DNA of 19,134 nt from an uncultured Clostridia bacterium (GTDB lineage: Bacteria > Bacillota > Clostridia > Christensenellales > Aristaeellaceae). The DNA is taken from positions 1-19,134 of the forward strand of contig CAMDVP010000025.1 in the NCBI GenBank assembly GCA_945877525.1. The letters are read 5' to 3'. Of this stretch, positions 8,512 to 14,837 are shown one piece after another. How positions within the stretch are numbered: position 1 is the stretch's first letter; each line of letters starts with the position of its first letter. The translations under genes were made by a program, and so were the position numbers. The notes under the pieces are model-generated. The model saw nothing but the letters and a program-made list of their open reading frames with translations. It was not told the origin of the DNA and did not search any database.

Positions 8512-8540
8512 TTGACTTCTTCTTCTTATTCTGCTATGAT
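8512..8540 (+). promoter_or_regulatory. Sigma-A promoter of the PrpR-type regulator gene
   Basis: TTGACT (8512-8517) and TATGAT (8535-8540) are separated by exactly 17 nt. Transcription would start near 8547, about 24 nt before the ATG at 8571. It is back to back with the operon promoter at 8435-8463, so one bound regulator could affect both. Confidence 0.8.
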
Positions 8541-8570
8541 AAATTGAAACATACGAGAGGAGGTCCTGTC

Positions 8571-10343
8571 ATGAGGCGCACACGAGTACTGGGCATAGCC
8601 CCGTACGCTGGCATGCGCAACTTGATGATGCAGCTGGCTGAGAAAATGGACGATGTCAGCCTGACTGCTTATGTGGGAGATTTGGAGCCTGGCGCCGCTA
8701 TTGCCGAACAATACACGACAGATGATTTCGATGTGATCCTCTCCCGTGGCGGCACAGCAGAGCTCATTCGGCAAAAGACAAATCTGCCCGTTGTCGATAT
8801 CGAGTTGAGTGTATACGATATTCTGCGTTCCATTCGGCTGGCTGAAAGCGGCGGGAAGCGCTATGCCATTGTGGGTTTTCCGGCCATCACACGAAATGTT
8901 TCCTTTCTATGCGACGCTCTGTGCTGCCATATTGACTACTATACCATTCATAACGAGGCGGAGGCTCGGTCTGCTTTGGAAAAGCTGTCCGGGCAGCACT
9001 GCGACATGGTGCTCTGCGATATGATTACCAATTCGCTTGCCCAGGAATATGGCATCCCGGCTATTCTGATCATTTCCGGCAGTGAAAGCGTAGAGGCGGC
9101 GCTTCGGCAGGCGGTGAGCATCAGTCATGTGTTCCAGCCTATGCTGGATCGGGCATCGTTTTTTCAAGCTCTGCTTTCCAACCATGCTGAACCGCTTGCT
9201 GTGCTTACCCAAAGCGAAGGCATCGTATATAGCACGTTGGAAGGCTGCCTGCCTCCCGAGGTGGAAAGGCGCATGCAGGAGCTTGTTCCCGTCGTGTTTG
9301 AAAGAGGAAGCAAGCGATCCAATCTGACCATTGGTTCCAAACAGTACCAGCTGAGCGGTCGCATACTTCTGCATGATGATGCGCGTTATGCGGTGTTCCA
9401 CGTTCGTGAAAGCAGCGTGTATCCGCATTTGGAAAAATGCGGAATCTGTTTCTGCGACAGAGAGGAAGCCCTCGACCGTTTCTTTCACAGCTTTTATGGC
9501 ATCACTCAGCCCAGCACAATGAAAATGTACGAGCATTATGCCGAAAGCGATGCTCCGGTGATGATTGTCGGTGAAAAAGGGACAGGGAAAAAGCAGGTGG
9601 CGCGGCTCCTGTATGCAAAAAGCCGGTATCAAAATGCGCCGATATGCATGGTGGATTGCGACCTGCTTAACCAGAATGGCTGGAACTATCTGATGGTAAA
9701 TGAAAATACGCCCTTATCCGATTCCGGTATGACCATGTGTTTGGTCAATGCCGATGCGTTGGAGGAAAAGGCGTTCAATCAGCTGTTTATGGCCCTGTAC
9801 GATACTCAGTTCGCTGCGCGGAACCGACTTATTTTCTGCTGCACATTAGGACAGGACGGGTCGTTGCCCCCGTGCTATCAAACCCTGCTCAACCGGTTTG
9901 GCTGCATGGTTTTGGAACTGCCGGCGCTCAGGACGCACAAGCAGGACATTCCGCAGCTGAGCAGCCTGTACATCAGCATGCTCAACATGCGGAATGCCAC
10001 TGAGATTATCGGCATTGAGCAGGATGGCCTCCAGCTGTTGGAAGAATACGACTGGCCTGCAAACCTCGATCAATTTGAGCGCTTATTGCGCGATTTAGCA
10101 GCCACTGAGGGAAAAGCATACATTCATTCCAGCGCCGTTCGTGAAGCCCTGAAACGCGAGCGTACCATGTACCCGGAGATTCAGACCGCTTCCCTGGCTG
10201 ACACCCTGCGCGGAAAAACGCTGGAGGAAATCCAATTGCTGGCTGTTCGCCAGGCCCTTGCGGAAGAACACGGCAACCAGACGGCTGCGGCCAATCGCCT
10301 GGGGATCAGCCGTACGACCTTGTGGCGTATGCTGCAGAAGTAG
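8571..10343 (+). CDS. PrpR-type transcriptional regulator with degenerate sigma-54 AAA+ domain
   Basis: A 590-residue regulator. Residues about 5-180 form a PrpR_N sensor domain (DVILSRGGTAELIR, IVGFPAITRN), a periplasmic-binding-like fold that binds organic acids. A poorly conserved middle domain (about 205-290) follows. Residues about 312-510 resemble a sigma-54-interacting AAA+ module: Walker A GEKGTGKK (334-341), PALRTHKQDIPQL, and YDWPANLDQFERLL. The GAFTGA loop is absent and the Walker B acidic pair is missing (SGMTMCLVNADALE). Residues 566-590 are a Fis-type helix-turn-helix. It therefore probably acts on sigma-A promoters in the manner of TyrR-like relatives. A TTG at 8544 is in frame, but the ATG at 8571, 6-7 nt after GAGAGGAGG, is better. 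It is divergent from the operon it presumably controls. Confidence 0.88.
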   Translation: MRRTRVLGIAPYAGMRNLMMQLAEKMDDVSLTAYVGDLEPGAAIAEQYTTDDFDVILSRGGTAELIRQKTNLPVVDIELSVYDILRSIRLAESGGKRYAIVGFPAITRNVSFLCDALCCHIDYYTIHNEAEARSALEKLSGQHCDMVLCDMITNSLAQEYGIPAILIISGSESVEAALRQAVSISHVFQPMLDRASFFQALLSNHAEPLAVLTQSEGIVYSTLEGCLPPEVERRMQELVPVVFERGSKRSNLTIGSKQYQLSGRILLHDDARYAVFHVRESSVYPHLEKCGICFCDREEALDRFFHSFYGITQPSTMKMYEHYAESDAPVMIVGEKGTGKKQVARLLYAKSRYQNAPICMVDCDLLNQNGWNYLMVNENTPLSDSGMTMCLVNADALEEKAFNQLFMALYDTQFAARNRLIFCCTLGQDGSLPPCYQTLLNRFGCMVLELPALRTHKQDIPQLSSLYISMLNMRNATEIIGIEQDGLQLLEEYDWPANLDQFERLLRDLAATEGKAYIHSSAVREALKRERTMYPEIQTASLADTLRGKTLEEIQLLAVRQALAEEHGNQTAAANRLGISRTTLWRMLQK

Positions 10344-10626
10344 GGGGGAATCCTTTGGGAAAAAGAGCTGTTTCCGGGAATAGAGGATGGTAAGCTGCAT
10401 GGCCTGTCTGATACGGGCATACATGTCCTGCGCAGGCACTTTCCGCCCTGTGCAGCCCGGCATTGCTTCGCCGCGCTATTTCCTGCGACGGGTAATAGAA
10501 TGCGCTCCCCATAACATCCCCCGGCATCATGAGGGTGCCCATACAGCACGATCGGCAGCCTTTTAGCGGTCGGTGCGTTTTGTGTTTATCATTATAACCG
10601 GTCTACGATTGAAGGAGGAATCCCAA
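10344..10626. other. Gap of 283 bases without a supported gene
   Basis: This stretch separates the regulator from the zinc dehydrogenase. The minus strand is open in two frames and contains a peptide-like run (VPAQDMYARIRQAM, near 10436-10395), which could be decayed coding sequence, but no start, frame or family could be supported. Neither a convincing terminator nor a convincing promoter was seen; TATAAC at 10593-10598 lacks a -35 partner. Confidence 0.4.
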
Positions 10627-11658
10627 ATGAAGCAACAGATCATGACGGCCCCTGGAGAGATTGTTTTCCGCGATATTCCCATGCCGGAACCGGCTGCGGA
10701 CGAAGTGCTGATCAAAATAAAAAAGATCGGCGTCTGCGGCAGCGACATCCATGTGTATCATGGCAAGCACCCCTTTACCCAATACCCCGTGACGCAGGGG
10801 CATGAAGTGTCCGGCTGTATCGTGGCCGTTGGCGCGGAGGTGCGGGATCTGAAGGCTGGACAGAAGGTTACCGTCGAACCTCAGGTTTATTGCGGAAAGT
10901 GCTATCCCTGTACCCATGGCAAGTATAACCTGTGCGAAGAACTGAAGGTGATGGGCTTCCAGACGACCGGCGCGGCCAGCGAGTTTTTTGTTGCGAAAGC
11001 AAGCAAGGTCACGCCGCTGCCTGACAATATGACCTACAGTGAAGGCGCGATGATTGAGCCGCTTGCAGTGACAGTCCATGCGTTAAAGCAGGCGGGTGAT
11101 GTGTCCGGAAAGAAAATTGCCATCCTTGGCGCGGGGCCCATCGGCATTTTGCTGGCCCAGAGCGCCAGGGCAATGGGCGCTGACAAAGTGCTTATCACAG
11201 ATATCAGCGACTATCGGCTGGCTCTGGCTCAAAGCTGCGGCGCGGATTATATTGTGAATACAAGAGACACTGACTTCGGCGCTGCCCTTTTGCAGTGCTT
11301 TGGCCCCGACAAGGCGGATATTATCTATGACTGTGCCGGAAACGACGTCACGATCAATCAGGCGATTCATGAGGCCAGAAAAGGCAGTCAGATCATTTTG
11401 GTTGCTGTTTTTGCGAAGATGGCGTCTGTAGATCTGGCGGTGCTGAACGATCACGAGCTGGACTTGAACACCAGCATGATGTATCGGCATGAGGACTATG
11501 TGGATGCGATCCGCTGTGTCAGCGAGGGCAAGGTTCAGCTCAAGCCGCTGATCAGCAAGATCTTCGGGTTTGACGACTACCTGGATGCATATAAATACAT
11601 TGACGCCAACCGGGAAACCACCATGAAGGTGCTGATCAGCGTGGACGCGGAAGAATAA
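10627..11658 (+). CDS. Zinc-dependent medium-chain dehydrogenase, sorbitol/threonine dehydrogenase type
   Basis: A 343-residue MDR-family alcohol dehydrogenase. Catalytic zinc ligands are C37 (GVCGSD), H59-E60 (QGHE) and probably E144 (MIEPLAV). The structural zinc site is C89, C92, C95 and C103. The Rossmann motif GAGPIGILLAQ is at about 168-178. An aspartate at the end of the second strand (LITDIS) points to NAD as cofactor. Such enzymes oxidise secondary alcohols of polyols, sugar acids or threonine; which one cannot be told. The start ATG is 8 nt after AAGGAGG, and a longer frame from 10573 has no such site. It follows the PrpR-type regulator in the same direction, so it may belong to the same catabolic theme, but it has its own long upstream gap. 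Confidence 0.9.
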   Translation: MKQQIMTAPGEIVFRDIPMPEPAADEVLIKIKKIGVCGSDIHVYHGKHPFTQYPVTQGHEVSGCIVAVGAEVRDLKAGQKVTVEPQVYCGKCYPCTHGKYNLCEELKVMGFQTTGAASEFFVAKASKVTPLPDNMTYSEGAMIEPLAVTVHALKQAGDVSGKKIAILGAGPIGILLAQSARAMGADKVLITDISDYRLALAQSCGADYIVNTRDTDFGAALLQCFGPDKADIIYDCAGNDVTINQAIHEARKGSQIILVAVFAKMASVDLAVLNDHELDLNTSMMYRHEDYVDAIRCVSEGKVQLKPLISKIFGFDDYLDAYKYIDANRETTMKVLISVDAEE

Positions 11659-11741
11659 AAGCCTTTCGGCCTCGCGCGGGTGCCCGGGTCAGCAGGAATC
11701 CAGCGGAGGAGGGGACAGGTGGCTGATGTGAGAGAAAGATG

Positions 11742-12701
11742 TTACGCCATCGCCTGAATCTCGGCAAAGGAGGCCTCGAACAGCGGCCTTGTCCAGCGGT
11801 ACTGGCTGTCATCGGCATATCCGCGGTAGGCCCCCTCGGTCATCATGGTCAGGTACAGCAGCACATCATACCAAAGGATGCGCCGCCGCTCGAAGAGGGT
11901 GAAGCGCGTTTGTCCGTAGCCCTCCAGAAAAGCATCGGTGCGGGTATGGCGGCGGAAACGGTCGTCTCCCAGGGGCTCCGACCACATGGCTCGCTCCCAG
12001 TCGATGACAGCGCTGACCCGTCCATCCTTCACGAAAATGTTGCCTTCCCACATGTCCCAGTGAATCAGCCGGGGCTCGGTTACCTCGTCAAAGGCGGCTT
12101 TGTCCCGGGCAAGGGCGGCGAGAAGCGTGTCGGGCGATACGCCAAGCGCAATCTGCTTGCGGGACGCGTCGCCCAGCACGTTGGTCAACAGAAGGCGAAC
12201 GAAGTCGTACAGCCGGTCGAACTGCAGATGCTCATCCCCCAGAAAGCCGAAGCGCGGCCCGCGCACTGAACTGATTTCCCGGGTAATCCGGCCGATTTGG
12301 CGGTGAATATCCTGAAGGGCCGCGGCGCTCAGGCCGTCGCGCAGGGTGTGCAGGCTTTGCCCCGGCATGACCTCCATGAAGAAATAATCGCTGGAGCAGA
12401 GGGTGCGGCTGGTATCATAGGCATAAACCCGGGCGACGGGAACGGAGGTCTGCTCCCGCACCAGGCGCATGGCGCGCACCTCGGCGGCCATCATCCCGAC
12501 CTCGTTGGAAAGAAGCGTATCCGGACGGGCCGGGGCAATCTTGGCGATGGTTTCCATGCCGTTGTCCAGCATGATACGGTAGGCGGCGTTGCACAGCCCC
12601 TCGGTCAGCTCCCGGGCGACGCGCATCTGCTGCCCGGGAAAGGCTGCGGCTGTCATGCGGGCCAGGGCATCGTCGTTTTGCAGGTTCTTGGTCAGAATCA
12701 T
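11742..12701 (-). CDS. APH/choline kinase-family phosphotransferase
   Basis: A 319-residue protein of the aminoglycoside phosphotransferase fold. The catalytic loop HWDMWEGN (H214, D216, N221) and metal-binding DWE (D234, in AVIDWERAMW) are intact, and K54 in TIAKIAP is the likely ATP-phosphate lysine. Family members phosphorylate small hydroxyl compounds or drugs; the substrate here is unknown, and antibiotic resistance should not be assumed. The frame is open upstream to 12905, but the ATG at 12701 lies 8 nt after GGGAGG and just behind a good promoter, so it was chosen. It is a single gene, convergent with the zinc dehydrogenase and divergent from the infC operon. No clear terminator separates it from the dehydrogenase. 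Confidence 0.85.
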   Translation of the reverse strand: MILTKNLQNDDALARMTAAAFPGQQMRVARELTEGLCNAAYRIMLDNGMETIAKIAPARPDTLLSNEVGMMAAEVRAMRLVREQTSVPVARVYAYDTSRTLCSSDYFFMEVMPGQSLHTLRDGLSAAALQDIHRQIGRITREISSVRGPRFGFLGDEHLQFDRLYDFVRLLLTNVLGDASRKQIALGVSPDTLLAALARDKAAFDEVTEPRLIHWDMWEGNIFVKDGRVSAVIDWERAMWSEPLGDDRFRRHTRTDAFLEGYGQTRFTLFERRRILWYDVLLYLTMMTEGAYRGYADDSQYRWTRPLFEASFAEIQAMA

Positions 12702-12732
12702 GGGCGTAACCTCCCTGAAGGGTGCTGGTATC

Positions 12733-12761
12733 ATCATAGCATGGAACGGATCGCACCGCAA
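12733..12761 (-). promoter_or_regulatory. Sigma-A promoter of the APH-family gene
   Basis: On the minus strand TTGCGG (12761-12756) and TATGAT (12738-12733) are 17 nt apart. Transcription would begin near 12726, giving a 25-nt leader before the ATG at 12701. Only 22 bp separate it from the outward-facing infC promoter. Confidence 0.65.
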
Positions 12762-12783
12762 GCCGTTTTTTTGCGAAAGGCCG

Positions 12784-12812
12784 TTGACACATGGGCAGGA
12801 GCGTGGTATAAT
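12784..12812 (+). promoter_or_regulatory. Consensus sigma-A promoter of infC-rpmI-rplT
   Basis: A perfect TTGACA (12784-12789), a 17-nt spacer and a perfect TATAAT (12807-12812). Transcription would start near 12819, leaving a leader of about 155 nt before infC. A full-consensus promoter fits constitutive strong transcription, with control exerted later in the leader. Confidence 0.9.
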
Positions 12813-12818
12813 AACTGC

Positions 12819-12975
12819 GTTTGAAGCAGAAACTTGCCCGTTTCTCACCTTGAGCGGCGAAAGCTGCCGGGTTTCATGGCATCCTTTCCGGTGGAGAGGA
12901 AACATGCGTCATGTCAGCGACGGGTAAGCAGCCCGTCGCTTTTTTTGCGGGCTTCAAACGGAAATTGGGAGGTGT
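12819..12975 (+). promoter_or_regulatory. infC operon leader with alternative terminator/antiterminator pairing
   Basis: The leader carries an intrinsic terminator (12916-12946) before infC. Near its 5' end, CUUGCCCGU (12833-12841) is complementary over nine pairs, one of them G-U, to ACGGGUAAG (12920-12928), which makes up most of the terminator's left arm and part of its loop. The two pairings exclude each other, so the early segment can act as an antiterminator. In Firmicutes, infC-rpmI-rplT leaders are controlled by ribosomal protein L20, which binds the leader and favours termination; this leader fits that scheme by position and design. Whether it carries the L20-binding fold was not determined. 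Confidence 0.7.
12916..12946 (+). terminator. Intrinsic terminator (attenuator) in the infC leader
   Basis: AGCGACGGG (12916-12924) pairs perfectly with CCCGTCGCT (12932-12940) around a 7-nt loop, followed by a run of seven T (12940-12946). It ends 29 nt before the infC ATG, so it must be read through for ribosomal protein synthesis. Confidence 0.9.
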
Positions 12976-13566
12976 ATGGTTATCGCAATCGATCTGATGA
13001 TCAACGAGGAAATCCGCGACAGAGAGGTTCGCCTGATTGACGAGAACGGCGAGCAGCTCGGCGTCATGCCCACGCAGAAGGCAATGGAGCTGGCGGAGGA
13101 GCGCGGGCTTGACCTGGCCAAGATTCAGCCCACCGCCAAGCCGCCGGTGTGCAAGCTGATGGACTATGACAAATACCGCTACGAGCAGTCGCGGCGGGAA
13201 CGCGAGAACCGGAAGAATCAGCGGGTCGTGGCCATCAAGGAGGTTCAGCTTTCCGCCACCATCGAGGAGAACGATGTGCTTACCAAGGCCAAAATGGCGC
13301 AGAAGTTCCTCCAGGGCGGCGACAAGGTGAAGGTTTCCATCCGCTTCCGCGGCCGCCAGATCACCCACAGCGAAATCGGCATGAAGGTGATGCAGGACTT
13401 TGCCGAGCGCTGCGCGGAGGTCAGCACGGTCGAGCGCCGTCCCCTCATGGACGGCCGGCACATGATTATGGTCCTGGCTCCCAAGGCCGCCAAGGCTTCC
13501 TTTGCGGAAAAGAAGGCCGCCCGGGAGAAAGCCGCCTCGCAAGAGGCACAGGATGATAACAAGTAA
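12976..13566 (+). CDS. infC: Translation initiation factor IF-3
   Basis: A 196-residue IF-3. The N-terminal signature INEEIRDREVRLIDENGEQLG and the linker APTAKPPVCKLMDY-like segment (residues about 50-65) are unmistakable, followed by the C-terminal domain with VRFRGR-like KVSIRFRGRQITH and a lysine- and alanine-rich tail slightly longer than usual. IF-3 binds the 30S subunit and checks the start codon and initiator tRNA. The ATG at 12976 is only 3 nt after GGAGG. An in-frame ATC at 12982 has 9 nt of spacing and could be the real start, as non-AUG starts are known for infC. It is the first gene of the operon, ahead of rpmI and rplT. Confidence 0.97.
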   Translation: MVIAIDLMINEEIRDREVRLIDENGEQLGVMPTQKAMELAEERGLDLAKIQPTAKPPVCKLMDYDKYRYEQSRRERENRKNQRVVAIKEVQLSATIEENDVLTKAKMAQKFLQGGDKVKVSIRFRGRQITHSEIGMKVMQDFAERCAEVSTVERRPLMDGRHMIMVLAPKAAKASFAEKKAAREKAASQEAQDDNK

Positions 13567-13587
13567 ACAGCAAAGGAGGACCACCCC

Positions 13588-13788
13588 ATGCCCAAGCAAA
13601 AGTCCCATCGTGGTGCTGCCAAGCGCTTTTCCTTTACCAAAACTGGTATTGTCAAGCATAAGCAGATGAACGCCAACCACCAGGTTCGGCTCAAGACCAC
13701 CAAGCGCACCCGTCACCTGCGGGCTGATGGCATTGTGGACAACGCTGCCGAGGCGCGCACCATCCACAAGCTGCTGCCCTACAAATAA
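13588..13788 (+). CDS. rpmI: 50S ribosomal protein L35
   Basis: A 66-residue, very basic protein beginning MPKQKSHRGAAKRF, the conserved L35 start, and ending HKLLPYK. Length is normal for the family. The ATG follows an AAAGGAGG site by 8 nt and lies 21 nt after infC. It is a small structural component of the large ribosomal subunit, made from the infC-rpmI-rplT message. Confidence 0.97.
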   Translation: MPKQKSHRGAAKRFSFTKTGIVKHKQMNANHQVRLKTTKRTRHLRADGIVDNAAEARTIHKLLPYK

Positions 13789-13818
13789 GCCGAATCGCTG
13801 GCAAGGAGGTTTCATCAA

Positions 13819-14166
13819 ATGGCACGCATTAAGAGAGCTGTCAACGCTCATAAGAAACGCCGCAAGGTTATGAAGCTGGCCAAGGGCTACTGGGGCGCAA
13901 AGTCCAAGCAGTACCGCGCCGCATCCGAACAGGTCGCCCGGTCTCTGCGCTATGCTTTCGCTGGCCGCAAGCTGCGCAAGCGCGATTTCCGCCGCCTGTG
14001 GATCACCCGTATCAACGCCGCCGCCCGTCTGAACGGCATGAGCTATTCCACCTTCATCAACGGTCTGAAGAAGCAGAACATCGAGGTCAACCGCAAGATG
14101 CTGGCCGACCTGGCTGTGAACGATCCTGCCGCCTTCGCCAAGCTGGTGGAAATCGCCAAGGCGTAA
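13819..14166 (+). CDS. rplT: 50S ribosomal protein L20
   Basis: A 115-residue basic protein with the L20 signatures MARIKRAVNAHKKRRKVMK, LAKGYWGAKSKQYRAA and LWITRINAAARLNGMSYS. L20 is needed early in 50S assembly and, in Firmicutes, represses its own operon by binding the infC leader. The ATG lies 10 nt after AAGGAGG and 30 nt after rpmI. It is the last gene of the operon and is followed by a clear terminator. Confidence 0.97.
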   Translation: MARIKRAVNAHKKRRKVMKLAKGYWGAKSKQYRAASEQVARSLRYAFAGRKLRKRDFRRLWITRINAAARLNGMSYSTFINGLKKQNIEVNRKMLADLAVNDPAAFAKLVEIAKA

Positions 14167-14183
14167 CAAACGCACACCATACT

Positions 14184-14221
14184 GCCCGTGCCTTCCGAAA
14201 GGAAAGTGCGGGCGTTTTTTT
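14184..14221 (+). terminator. Intrinsic terminator of infC-rpmI-rplT
   Basis: A stem with outer arms GCCCG (14184-14188) and CGGGC (14209-14213), an inner TTCC/GGAA stem closing a GAAA tetraloop, and a run of seven T (14215-14221). It ends 17 nt before the -35 of the next promoter. Confidence 0.92.
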
Positions 14222-14237
14222 GTGGGCGAAGGAATCA

Positions 14238-14266
14238 TTGACAGGCAGAAAGCAGGCCTGTATAAT
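14238..14266 (+). promoter_or_regulatory. Perfect sigma-A promoter with no downstream gene
   Basis: TTGACA (14238-14243), a 17-nt spacer and TATAAT (14261-14266), both full consensus. Transcription would start near 14273, exactly at the first base pairs of the stem that begins at 14272. No coding sequence follows on this strand until 14917, so the product is probably an RNA. Confidence 0.85.
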
Positions 14267-14271
14267 GATTC

Positions 14272-14410
14272 ATACTATTCTTATTCTAAACGATTATAAG
14301 GATGCGGAGCGAAGGATTGCAAAGGGCGACCGCAAAGCCCTTTGCTCGCCTCCGCAGAGGCGAAATCCTTCTACCACATATACGAATATGTTTTAGAAAC
14401 AGAATAGTAT
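14272..14410 (+). ncRNA. Candidate structured noncoding RNA with nested perfect stems
   Basis: About 139 nt fold into a compact set of stems with hardly a mismatch. Outer stem: 14272-14281 with 14401-14410 (10 bp). After a 2x2 internal loop comes a second stem, 14284-14290 with 14392-14398 (7 bp). Inside are 20 unpaired nt, then a three-way junction without unpaired bases: 14311-14318 with 14364-14371, hairpin 14319-14327/14337-14345 (9 bp, 9-nt loop), and hairpin 14346-14352/14357-14363 (7 bp, CGCA loop). A last hairpin is 14376-14381/14386-14391 (ACGA loop). The consensus promoter places the transcript start at the outer stem. No long open frame fits it. I do not recognise the class. A mobile inverted-repeat element is the main alternative, as no second copy or terminator is visible. 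Confidence 0.6.
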
Positions 14411-14433
14411 CACATACGAATGGGAATAACAGG

Positions 14434-14475
14434 ATTCCTCCTTCCTTGTAGCCATTTCCAAGGACTGGGAGGAAT
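14434..14475 (+). promoter_or_regulatory. Hairpin masking a Shine-Dalgarno site before a four-codon frame
   Basis: ATTCCTCC (14434-14441) pairs with GGAGGAAT (14468-14475), and inside it TCCTTG (14443-14448) pairs with CAAGGA (14459-14464) around a 10-nt loop. The right arm contains GGGAGG, 10 nt upstream of an ATG at 14483, but that frame is only ATG ATC GGG CTG TGA. It looks like a translational switch whose gene is missing, or a leader-peptide device. No T-tract follows, so it is not a terminator. Confidence 0.45.
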
Positions 14476-14519
14476 TACTGCAATGATCGGGCTGTGAGCA
14501 TCACCCTTGCCCATGCCTT

Positions 14520-14780
14520 TCACCTGCGCGCTATGACCGCCGGGGGATGTGTTTGTGATACCTGCCGCATCTGGGCGCCATATATGTCCACATACGTCAC
14601 CTTGGGTAAGTGATCCAGAAAAGCTTCCAGCGTGTACGGGGCGAGCATGACTTTAGCATCCAGATCAACACAGGTGTAGTCTGCGGGCGCAGTCACGCCC
14701 AGGAAGGCGGCGGTATCCTGCACCGCCAGGTAGGCAGGCGCAAGCATCATCAAAAGCAGCAGGGAAAACAAGCTTTTCAC
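14520..14780 (-). CDS. Small exported protein of unknown function
   Basis: An 86-residue frame beginning with a clear signal peptide (MKSLFSLLLLMMLAPAYLAV). The mature part includes DAKVMLAPYTLEAFLDHLPK and VTYVDIYGAQM, a pattern that slightly recalls one leucine-rich-repeat unit in secreted clostridial proteins, but the family is not recognised. It starts with GTG at 14780 and has only a weak purine-rich stretch (GGAAAG) upstream. Its TGA stop at 14522-14520 comes early after the repeat-like unit, so it may be the remnant of a longer protein. It is divergent from the XRE fusion gene. A TATATT -10-like hexamer lies at 14806-14801, without a good -35. The frame could be chance. Confidence 0.4.
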   Translation of the reverse strand: MKSLFSLLLLMMLAPAYLAVQDTAAFLGVTAPADYTCVDLDAKVMLAPYTLEAFLDHLPKVTYVDIYGAQMRQVSQTHPPAVIARR

Positions 14781-14837
14781 TTTCCAGCCTGCCGACAGAA
14801 TATAATGGAGCTATCGGAAAGGGTGGGACGGGATGTA

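Larger units (their letters stand above)
8365..8550 (+). repeat. Three TTGAAAC direct repeats in the divergent control region
   Basis: TTGAAAC occurs at 8365-8371, 8492-8498 and 8544-8550. A reversed TTTCAA lies at 8458-8463, overlapping the -35 of the leftward operon. One copy lies at the kinase start codon, one between the two promoters, and one just behind the -10 of the regulator. Such placement fits operators for the adjacent PrpR-type regulator, but no binding site for this family is known to me to confirm it. Confidence 0.4.

Noticed and set aside
10360..10381. Possible terminator after the PrpR gene (GGAAA...TTTCC)
   Set aside because: The stem is only about five pairs and no T-run follows.
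10306..10549. Minus-strand frames after the PrpR gene (for example one containing VPAQDMYARIRQAM) as a small gene or pseudogene
   Set aside because: They overlap the end of the regulator gene, lack ribosome binding sites, and match no family I recognise. Not enough to call a remnant.
11659..11741. Terminator between the zinc dehydrogenase and the convergent phosphotransferase
   Set aside because: Only a short GCC/GGC stem is present, with no T-run on either strand.
11742..12701. Aminoglycoside resistance gene
   Set aside because: The fold and catalytic residues are shared by many kinases of small molecules; nothing here points to an antibiotic substrate, and no mobile element is adjacent.
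12874..14238. A 454-residue minus-strand frame across infC-rpmI-rplT
   Set aside because: It is the antisense shadow of three certain genes with high GC third positions; composition is leucine/histidine/glycine-rich without any domain.
14272..14410. Retron msr-msd RNA or integron attC site, because of the paired ends and nested stems
   Set aside because: No reverse transcriptase or integrase gene is near, and neither the attC core motifs nor an msd-like long single hairpin is present.
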